Of a DNA stretch of 64,000 nucleotides, positions 1 to 5,775 are shown one piece after another. Within the stretch, counting starts at the first letter, position 1, and each line of letters opens with the position of its first letter. The stretch is from Geodermatophilus sabuli (GTDB lineage Bacteria; Actinomycetota; Actinomycetes; Mycobacteriales; Geodermatophilaceae): NCBI RefSeq assembly GCF_010686765.1, contig NZ_JAAGWF010000010.1, positions 62,001-126,000 on the forward strand, in the 5' to 3' direction. The translations under genes were made by a program, and so were the position numbers. A model generated the notes under the pieces. It was not told where the DNA came from. It saw only the letters and a program-made list of their open reading frames with translations, and searched no databases.

Positions 1-538
1 CCAGCCAGGCACCGACCTGCGCGGGCGTCGGGTCCTCGGGCAGCTCGGCGGGCAGCGATCGCATGCCGTCGGCGATGCCCGCGCCGGGTGCGTCGGCGGG
101 GACGCCGGCGAACGCCCGCTCCACGAAGTCGTCGATCAGCTGCTGCCGCTGGCGGGCGGACAGCGCGGCCAGGTCGTGCACGATCCTCATCTCCTCCGGG
201 GTGGTGCCGGCTGTGGCCAGGAAGCGCAGCAGGGTGCGGCGCAGACGCAGCAGCCGGATCTCGGCGTCCAGGGCCCGGACGTGCTCGGCGGCCACCTCCG
301 CCACCGTCCGCCGCCGGGCCAGCAGCTCCCGGATCGCCGGCAGTCCCAGCCCCAGCTCGCGCAGCGTGCGCACCAGGTCGAGCTGCGCCACCGCGTCCGC
401 GTCGTAGAGCCGGTAGCCCCCCGTGGAGCGCTCGGGCGGCTCGACCAGGCCCTCGTCGGACCAGAACCGCACGGTGCGGACCGGCACGCCGAGACGGTCG
501 GCCAGCTGCCCGATGGTGAGCGGTGCGGAGTCGGTCAC
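1..538 (-). CDS. MerR-family transcriptional regulator (3' part outside window)
   Basis: Partial gene; its C-terminus runs off the left edge. The first ~70 of the 179 visible residues form a MerR-type winged helix-turn-helix (TIGQLADRLGVPVRTVRFW, then the wing GGYRLYD), followed by a helical dimerisation segment. There is no cysteine in the visible part, so a classic metal sensor is unlikely and the ligand is unknown. The GTG start at 538 lies 7 nt behind a -10-like hexamer and downstream of a perfect inverted repeat, suggesting autoregulation and a leaderless mRNA. It is divergent from malQ. Family assignment is firm; the target is unknown. Confidence 0.88.
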   Translation of the reverse strand, partial: MTDSAPLTIGQLADRLGVPVRTVRFWSDEGLVEPPERSTGGYRLYDADAVAQLDLVRTLRELGLGLPAIRELLARRRTVAEVAAEHVRALDAEIRLLRLRRTLLRFLATAGTTPEEMRIVHDLAALSARQRQQLIDDFVERAFAGVPADAPGAGIADGMRSLPAELPEDPTPAQVGAWL

Positions 539-545
539 GACGGCG

Positions 546-576
546 ACGATGCACCCTCCATCGGGTGGAGGGTCAA
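546..576 (-). promoter_or_regulatory. MerR-type promoter with operator between -35 and -10
   Basis: Read on the minus strand: TTGACC (576-571), a 19-bp spacer, then CATCGT (551-546), then 7 nt to the GTG of the MerR gene. The spacer region carries a perfect inverted repeat, ACCCTCCA (553-560) and TGGAGGGT (566-573). A 19-bp spacer holding a dyad is the hallmark of MerR-controlled promoters. The layout is seen directly; the regulator-operator pairing is inferred from adjacency. Confidence 0.6.
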
Positions 577-641
577 GGAGGAGACCGGCACCACGTCGGG
601 CTTGCAGTGCGCGGCGGCCCACCCGTGGGGAGTATCGGGGA

Positions 642-2477
642 GTGACACGCACCCCTCCCACCGACGAATGGGGCATCGACGCCAGCTGGCTCGACGCCCT
701 CGACGAGGAACACCAGGTCGACCAGGCCACCATCGACAGGCTGCGGGAGGTGATCGGCACACCGCCGGCCGACCTCGAGGAGCGTGCTCCCATCGTCGCC
801 CGGCCCGGCGACGCCCTCGAGGTCGACTCCGCCGAGGTCACCTGCGAGGACGGCTCGGTCGTCACCGTCGACGGCGAGCTGCCCGACGACTTCCCCCTCG
901 GCTACCACTGGCTGCAGGCGCCCGACGGCCCGCGCCGCCGGCTGGTCGTCTCCCCCGGCCGGTGCTGGCTGCCCGACGACCGCGCCTGGGGCTGGGCGGT
1001 CCAGCTCTACGCCACCCGCAGCCGCGGCAGCTGGGGCATCGGCGACCTCGCCGACCTGCGGGCGGTCCGTGAGATGGCCGCCGAGCAGGGCGCGGGTTTC
1101 GTGCTGATCAACCCGCTGCACGCCGTCGCGCCGACGGCCGGGCAGGAGGCCAGCCCCTACCTGCCGGCCACCCGCCGCTTCCGCAACCCGGTCTACCTGC
1201 GGGTCGAGGAGGTGCCCGGCGCGGACGCCGTGGACCTGGAGCAGGACGCCGGCCGTGCCCTGTCCGAGGGCGACCTCATCGACCGCGACGCGATCTGGGC
1301 CCGCAAGCGGGAGGTGCTGCGCAGGGTCTTCGACGCCACCGGCCGCGACCAGCCCGCCTTCCCCGAGTGGTGGTGGCACCAGGGCCAGTCGTTGCAGGAC
1401 TGGGCCACCTGGTGCGCCCTCGCCGACGCGCACGGACCCGACTGGCACACCTGGCCCGAGGAACTGCGCGACCCGCGCAGCGACGCGGTGGGGACCTTCG
1501 TCGCCGCCCACGAGCGGGAGGTCGCCTTCCACGCCTGGTTGCAGTGGGCGCTGCACCTGCAGCTCGAGCGCGCCACCGAGGGCATGACCGTCATCCAGGA
1601 CCTGCCGATCGGGGTGGCCGGTGGCGGCGCCGACGCCTGGACCTGGCAGGACGCGCTGGCCTCGGGCGCCAGCGTCGGAGCGCCCCCCGACGCGTTCAAC
1701 TCGCAGGGTCAGGACTGGGGCTCGCCGCCGCTGATCCCGTGGCAGCTGCGGGCGGCGGACTACGAGCCGTTCATCCAGTCGATCCGGGCCACGATGGCCG
1801 GCGCCGGCGGCCTGCGGATCGACCACGTCATGGGCCTGTTCCGGCTCTGGTGGGTGCCCAGCGACGGCTCGGCCGCCGACGGCGCCTACGTCCGCTACCC
1901 GGCGGAGGACCTGCTCGACATCGTCGCCCTGGAGAGCGTCCGGGAGCAGGCGGTCGTCGTCGGCGAGGACCTGGGCACCGTGGAGGACGGCGTCCGCGAG
2001 GCGATGGCCGAGCACGGCATCCTCAGCTACCGGCTGCTGTGGTTCGAGGACGACGCCCCGGCCGAGTGGCCCGAGACCGCGATGGCGGCGATCACCACCC
2101 ACGACCTGCCCACGGTCGCCGGGTTGTGGACCGGCGCGGACCTCGACGAGCAGCGGGAGCACGGGACCGGCAGCGACGAGGAGCTCGAGCGCGGTCGGGC
2201 CTCGCTGCTGGAGCGGCTGCCCGGCGTCCGGGAGAACGCCCGTCCCGAGACGGCGGTCACCCGGGCGCACGAGCTGCTGGCGGGTGCGCCCTCCCTGCTG
2301 CTGTCGGCGACCCTGGACGACGCGGTGGCCGAGCGGCGCCGGCCGAACATGCCCGGCACCACCGACCGCCCCAACTGGTCGCTGCCCCTGCCGGTCCTGG
2401 TGGAGGACCTGCCGGGGCACGCCCTCGTGCAGGCCGTGGCCGAGACGCTCCGGGCGGGGGTCGCCCGCCACGACTGA
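642..2477 (+). CDS. malQ: 4-alpha-glucanotransferase (amylomaltase)
   Basis: GH77 enzyme of 611 residues that transfers alpha-1,4-glucan segments between maltodextrins in the cytoplasm. An N-terminal domain of about 120 residues, typical of actinobacterial MalQ, precedes the barrel. Expected catalytic residues are present: nucleophile Asp394 in RIDHVMG, acid/base Glu442 in GEDLG, and Asp488 in TTHDLPT. The substrate-loop motif SPYLPATRRF is also clear. GTG at 642 is chosen because GGGGAGTATCGGGGA precedes it and the alignable protein begins there; an in-frame extension to 423 would run into the promoter and coding region of the divergent MerR gene. No other glycogen or maltose gene is nearby. 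Confidence 0.93.
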   Translation: MTRTPPTDEWGIDASWLDALDEEHQVDQATIDRLREVIGTPPADLEERAPIVARPGDALEVDSAEVTCEDGSVVTVDGELPDDFPLGYHWLQAPDGPRRRLVVSPGRCWLPDDRAWGWAVQLYATRSRGSWGIGDLADLRAVREMAAEQGAGFVLINPLHAVAPTAGQEASPYLPATRRFRNPVYLRVEEVPGADAVDLEQDAGRALSEGDLIDRDAIWARKREVLRRVFDATGRDQPAFPEWWWHQGQSLQDWATWCALADAHGPDWHTWPEELRDPRSDAVGTFVAAHEREVAFHAWLQWALHLQLERATEGMTVIQDLPIGVAGGGADAWTWQDALASGASVGAPPDAFNSQGQDWGSPPLIPWQLRAADYEPFIQSIRATMAGAGGLRIDHVMGLFRLWWVPSDGSAADGAYVRYPAEDLLDIVALESVREQAVVVGEDLGTVEDGVREAMAEHGILSYRLLWFEDDAPAEWPETAMAAITTHDLPTVAGLWTGADLDEQREHGTGSDEELERGRASLLERLPGVRENARPETAVTRAHELLAGAPSLLLSATLDDAVAERRRPNMPGTTDRPNWSLPLPVLVEDLPGHALVQAVAETLRAGVARHD

Positions 2478-2488
2478 GCGGGTGTCGA

Positions 2489-2504
2489 TCGAACGAGTGT
2501 TCGA
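2489..2504. promoter_or_regulatory. LexA/SOS box upstream of the 104-residue protein
   Basis: Perfect inverted repeat TCGAAC-GAGT-GTTCGA. This equals the actinobacterial LexA consensus TCGAAC(N4)GTTCGA known from mycobacteria. It lies in the 48-bp gap after malQ, ends 9 bp before a CAGACT -10-like hexamer (2514-2519), and so overlaps where the -35 element would be. That geometry fits LexA repression and DNA-damage induction of the gene at 2526. The sequence match is exact; the regulation is inferred. Confidence 0.8.
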
Positions 2505-2525
2505 CCACCGTGCCAGACTCTGCGC

Positions 2526-2840
2526 ATGGCCGGCGGCATGCACCCGGGGCGCTCCGGTCGCTCCCTCGGCGAGCGGGCGGCGCGGTCCGGGGTGCAGCCG
2601 GCCGCGGACCGGGCGCCCGAGCCCCTCCGCCCGGCCGCCGGCCGCCGGGCGGAGGGGCGGGGGCGGCACTGCTGGGTGCACGACCCCCCGGGCGCGCCCG
2701 GGGTGTGGCCGGGGCTGCTCGTCGAGTGGCGGCAGGCCGAGGGTGGGTGGCTGGGCCGGGTGACCTACGCCGTGGCGGGGCCGCAGGGGCCGCTGCTCGT
2801 CGAGGGGTGGGTGCCGGCCGCCCTGCTGGAACAACGCTGA
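2526..2840 (+). CDS. Small conserved protein, probably LexA-regulated
   Basis: 104 residues. The N-terminal 45 are Arg/Pro/Ala-rich and low in complexity; the C-terminal half is a compact beta-rich stretch (HCWVHDPPGAPGVW, then GWLGRVTYAV and VEGWVPAALL). I do not recognise a named domain. Proteins with this HCWV...VTYAV...W(V/L)PAA pattern occur in actinobacteria and, from memory, sometimes near the dnaE2/imuB mutagenesis genes; that link is unverified. The ATG is 6 nt behind CAGACT, suggesting a leaderless mRNA, and a perfect SOS box sits just upstream. A role in the DNA-damage response is the most economical guess. Confidence 0.72.
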   Translation: MAGGMHPGRSGRSLGERAARSGVQPAADRAPEPLRPAAGRRAEGRGRHCWVHDPPGAPGVWPGLLVEWRQAEGGWLGRVTYAVAGPQGPLLVEGWVPAALLEQR

Positions 2841-2930
2841 TCGCTGGTTACGGCGACGACCGGGTGGCTATGGCCTCCTGCAGAGACCCACTGCCGACGG
2901 CGGTGGGCGCCCCGACCGCAGGAGGTCTGC

Positions 2931-3131
2931 ATGAGCGAGCCCGACCGTCCCACCCTGGACGACGTCATGGACACCGAGGAGTCCGCACCGCGCGATCGTC
3001 AGCAGCACGCCAAGGGCTACGACCGGCCCGACGACGAGCAGTTGCAGCACCGCACCGAGCAGGAGCGCCAGGCGGTCGGGTCCGACGACGCCGACCCCGC
3101 GGGTGCCGAGCCGCACCCGGCGACCGACTGA
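2931..3131 (+). CDS. Small acidic hydrophilic protein, unknown function
   Basis: 66 residues rich in Asp, Glu, Arg and Gln, with no hydrophobic segment and probably disordered. A good ribosome site (CAGGAGG) lies 6 nt before the ATG. Its stop codon overlaps the proposed CTG start of the next gene (CTGA), so the two may be translationally coupled. No family is recognised. The ribosome site and codon usage are the main evidence that it is real. Confidence 0.6.
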   Translation: MSEPDRPTLDDVMDTEESAPRDRQQHAKGYDRPDDEQLQHRTEQERQAVGSDDADPAGAEPHPATD

Positions 3132-3550
3132 GCCGCCTGGCCGCGGCGGACGTCGCCTGCTGGGTGGTGAAGTCCACCCGCCGGCCGGCCGAGCTCCTGC
3201 CCGGCTGGCCGGCCGGGGCGGCACGGGAGCTGGCCCGCTGCCTGCGCCGCTCCTACCGGCTGGAGCTGATGGAGCCGGGCCAGCCCTGCCTGCTGTGGGT
3301 CAGCGGCCGGCACGAGCCCGGGGTGCACGCGATCGGCACGCTCGCCGGGGAGGTCCGGCACGACGCGGACGGTCCGGTCGTCGACGTCGATCTGACCCTC
3401 CTCCCGCACCCGGTGCCGCGCGCCGACCTGCTCGCCGATCCCGACGCCCGGGACGCCGAGGTCCTCCGGATGCCGGCGGGCAGCAACCCCTCCTGGCTGT
3501 CCGCCGTCCAGTTCGCCGCCGTCCTCGACCGGGTCCCGGACGGCGGCTGA
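3128..3550 (+). CDS. EVE/PUA-like domain protein, putative
   Basis: 140 residues if the CTG at 3128 is used. The pattern WVVKSTRRP...RSYRLELMEPGQPCLLWVSG...GVHAIGTLAGEV resembles the EVE fold, a PUA-like domain that binds modified bases: an early W-x-x-K, a central M-x-x-G-(D/Q)-x-x-L-(L/F)-W strand and a glycine-rich V/I-G strand. The start is uncertain. CTG at 3128 makes a CTGA overlap with the previous stop but has no clear ribosome site; the alternatives GTG 3164 or 3167 would remove the start of the first strand. Ligand and partner are unknown. Confidence 0.55.
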   Translation: MSRLAAADVACWVVKSTRRPAELLPGWPAGAARELARCLRRSYRLELMEPGQPCLLWVSGRHEPGVHAIGTLAGEVRHDADGPVVDVDLTLLPHPVPRADLLADPDARDAEVLRMPAGSNPSWLSAVQFAAVLDRVPDGG

Positions 3551-3563
3551 GCGGCCTGGGACG

Positions 3564-4382
3564 ATGGCCCCCGTGACTCCGCACCGGTACCGCTGGGGCG
3601 CGCTGGCCTGGCTGCTGACCCTGCAGTTCTTCGTCGTGGAGACGATCGCCGAGCTCGCGGCCGACGTCCCCTACTCCCGCGCCGAGGACCTGATCAGTGC
3701 GCTGGGTGCGAGCAACTCCCCGGCGCAGGCGCTGATGAACACCTCGTTCGTCGTCCAGGGCCTGCTGATCGGGGCCGGTGCGCTGCTGCTGCGCCCCGCG
3801 CTGACCGGCGCCGGCGGACGGGTGGCGCCGGTGCTGCTCGGTGCCGCGGGCGTGGGCGTGCTGCTGGTGGGGCTCTTCCCCCAGGACGGCCGGGCGGCGC
3901 TGCACGAGGCCGGCGCCGGGCTCTACCTGGTCGGCGGCGGGCTGGGGCTGATCGCGCTCGCGTACGGGCTGCGGCGGCGGTCGGAACCCGTCGGGACGGC
4001 GCTGGCCCTGCTCGGCCTGGTGGGCACGGCGATGACGGTCTTCTTCGTCGCCGGCATCACCGGTCTGCTCGGCGAGGGCGGCACCGAGCGCGCGGCGGCC
4101 TACGTGCTGCCGGTCGGCCTGGCGCTGGCCGGCGTCCTGCTCTGGCGCCGCGGCGCCGCCGCGCCGACCGACGCCGGGCCCTCGCGGCGCGAGCTCCGTG
4201 GACGGGAACGGGAGGACCGCGCCCTGCGGGCGCGGGAACGCGATGCGGCGCTGGAGGCCGCGGCTGCCCGGCCCGACGAGCAGGCGCAGGACCCGACCAC
4301 GACGCCGGCCCACGAGCCGGCCACGGCGGTCGACGACGACTTCGACCCCGAGGACCCCTGGGCGCAGGCCCGCCGCGGCTGA
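3564..4382 (+). CDS. DUF998-family integral membrane protein
   Basis: 272 residues. Six hydrophobic segments fill roughly residues 10-195. The family signature is visible in YSRAEDLISALGASNSP followed by LMNTSFVVQGLLIGAGALL. The C-terminal ~75 residues are a charged Arg/Glu/Asp-rich cytoplasmic tail ending in DDFDPEDPW. DUF998 proteins are multipass proteins of unknown biochemical role. ATG 3564 is used; GTG 3573 is an alternative only three codons in. The gene ends directly at a nested hairpin element. Confidence 0.8.
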   Translation: MAPVTPHRYRWGALAWLLTLQFFVVETIAELAADVPYSRAEDLISALGASNSPAQALMNTSFVVQGLLIGAGALLLRPALTGAGGRVAPVLLGAAGVGVLLVGLFPQDGRAALHEAGAGLYLVGGGLGLIALAYGLRRRSEPVGTALALLGLVGTAMTVFFVAGITGLLGEGGTERAAAYVLPVGLALAGVLLWRRGAAAPTDAGPSRRELRGREREDRALRARERDAALEAAAARPDEQAQDPTTTPAHEPATAVDDDFDPEDPWAQARRG

Positions 4383-4384
4383 GA

Positions 4385-4424
4385 GGACCCCTGACCCCAC
4401 CGCTCGCAGGCTCGCGGTGGGACC
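4385..4424 (+). terminator. GC-rich hairpin element, copy 1 of a dispersed family
   Basis: Begins 3 bp after the DUF998 stop. CCCACCGC (4396-4403) pairs with GCGGTGGG (4414-4421) around a loop containing CTCGCAGGCTC. It shares its AGGACC start and CTCGCA-GCTCG loop core with copies at 16460, 17417, 31011, 36011 and 56685. There is no T-tract, as is common for terminators in very GC-rich actinobacteria. Confidence 0.55.
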
Positions 4425-4436
4425 GGGCCGGCGGTG

Positions 4437-4649
4437 TCACGCCGGCCGGACGTGCGACACCTCGCTGGCCGGGCGGCGTCCGGTCGTGGTGGCGGTGGTC
4501 GTGGAGGGGCAGCCCATCCGCAGCAGCAGCATCTCGGGGTGTCCGACCAGGGAGAGGCGGGGCGCATCCGCGTGCGGCTGGCGGGCCAGGCGCCGCTCGC
4601 GCCGGTCGTCCTGGTCCGCGTCCGTCCCGGTCGAGCAGGATGGCGGCAT
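4437..4649 (-). CDS. Possible 70-residue protein of unknown function
   Basis: Minus-strand reading frame of 70 codons, about 94% of which end in G or C by hand count, matching genes here. The centre reads RLSLVGHPEMLLLRMGCPS and the tail is Thr-rich. It would be convergent with the DUF998 gene, with a terminator-like hairpin between them. Against it, its ATG overlaps the start codon of the divergent universal stress gene, leaving no room for separate promoters, and no family is recognised. Low to moderate confidence. Confidence 0.4.
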   Translation of the reverse strand: MPPSCSTGTDADQDDRRERRLARQPHADAPRLSLVGHPEMLLLRMGCPSTTTATTTGRRPASEVSHVRPA

Positions 4650-5532
4650 GAGCGCCCCAGAACCCGGTGGACGGTCCCTGCGTGTGCTGGTGGGCTACGA
4701 CGGCTCCCCCAGCTCGGTGAACGCGATCGAGGCGGCGGCGACGCTGGTGCCCTCGGCGTCGGCGTCGGTCCTCCACCTGTGGGAGCCACCGTTCACCTCG
4801 CCCGAGCTGCGGCAACGGCTGGCCGGCCGCGCCGCGGGCCTGGAGGCGCTGGGCGACCTGCTGGAGCGCGAGGGCCGGGCCGAGGCCGAGCGGCTGGTGG
4901 GCAACGGCGTCAAGCTCGCCCGTGCGGCCGGGTGGGAGGCCTCGGCGTCGGTCAAGCGCACGTTCGGCGGCGACGGCTACCAGTTCGCCCGGACCGCCGA
5001 GGAGCAGGACGTGGACCTGGTCGTGGTCGGGTCGCGCGGCCTGGGGGGCGTGCGGGCGGCACTGGGCAGCGTCTCGGAGCTGGTCGTGCACGTGAGCCCC
5101 GTGCCGGTGCTGGTGGTCCCCCATCCGCTGACCACCGCCGAGTGGGCCGCGGCCGCCTCCGGCCCGGTGCTGGTCGGCACCGACGGGTCGCCCGGCGCCG
5201 AGGCGGCGGTCCGCTCCGCCGCGTTCCTGTTCCCGCGGCGCGAACAGGTGCTGGTGGCGGTCGCCGAACCCGGCGACGGGCCGGGCCCGACGGCTCCCGA
5301 GGGGGTCGAGCTGCTCACCGTGCCCTGCTCCGGGCGACCCGGCAGCGCCCGCGCGACCGCCGCGACCCTCGCCGAGGTCGCCGCCGAGCGCGGCGCGGGA
5401 GTCGTCGTCGTCGGCAGCCGGGGCCGGTCGGCCAGCCGGGAGCTGCTGGTCGGCAGCGTGCCCAGTTCGCTGCTGCACTGCGCCCACCGCCCCGTCCTCG
5501 TGGTGCCGTCGAGCCTCAGCAGCCCGGCCTGA
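4648..5532 (+). CDS. Tandem universal stress protein (two Usp domains)
   Basis: 294 residues with two UspA domains, roughly residues 8-150 and 165-290. Each ends with the nucleotide-binding signature G-x2-G-x9-G-(S/T): VGSRGLGGVRAALGSVSE in the first and VGSRGRSASRELLVGSVPS in the second. Tandem Usp proteins of this length are common in actinobacteria and usually bind ATP during stress or dormancy. The ATG lies 6 nt behind CAGGAT, so the mRNA may be leaderless, although GAGCAGGA could also serve as a weak ribosome site. The single gene has no operon partner. Confidence 0.9.
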   Translation: MSAPEPGGRSLRVLVGYDGSPSSVNAIEAAATLVPSASASVLHLWEPPFTSPELRQRLAGRAAGLEALGDLLEREGRAEAERLVGNGVKLARAAGWEASASVKRTFGGDGYQFARTAEEQDVDLVVVGSRGLGGVRAALGSVSELVVHVSPVPVLVVPHPLTTAEWAAAASGPVLVGTDGSPGAEAAVRSAAFLFPRREQVLVAVAEPGDGPGPTAPEGVELLTVPCSGRPGSARATAATLAEVAAERGAGVVVVGSRGRSASRELLVGSVPSSLLHCAHRPVLVVPSSLSSPA

Positions 5533-5596
5533 CCCGGCCGGGCGAGGCCCCGCGACACCACCGCGCCCCGTCGTCCCCTGCACCTGCGGCGCCCTC

Positions 5597-5626
5597 GTCG
5601 CGGGACCGGGATCGCGGTTCCGCGAC
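5597..5626. terminator. Hairpin downstream of the universal stress gene
   Basis: GTCGCGG (5597-5603) pairs with CCGCGAC (5620-5626) across a 16-nt loop, 65 bp after the stop at 5532. It could be a weak terminator or part of the next gene's upstream region. The rest of 5533-5775 holds only the palindrome listed separately. Confidence 0.3.
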
Positions 5627-5661
5627 CACGTCAAGCTGCCTCGTGGGCGTACTCCCCGATT

Positions 5662-5679
5662 GGGGGTCGTACGACCCCC
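5662..5679. promoter_or_regulatory. 18-bp perfect palindrome upstream of exported protein
   Basis: GGGGGTCGTACGACCCCC is a perfect palindrome about 97 bp before the ATG at 5776. It overlaps a second dyad, CCCC-GATT-GGGG (5654-5665), so the two cannot form together as hairpins. Its length and symmetry suggest a dimeric regulator site; no known consensus is recognised. Confidence 0.45.
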
Positions 5680-5775
5680 CCGCCACGGCTGCTCCGGAGA
5701 GGCTGGACAAGCGACCGTTCTCGGCACGGCTCCGGTCATCCGGTCGGGGCGAGCGCACGACAGCGGAGACCTCCA

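Noticed and set aside
5654..5665. CsoR- or CueR-type copper operator (CCCC-GATT-GGGG)
   Set aside because: The dyad is short and overlaps a better 18-bp palindrome, and the downstream gene has no metal-related features.
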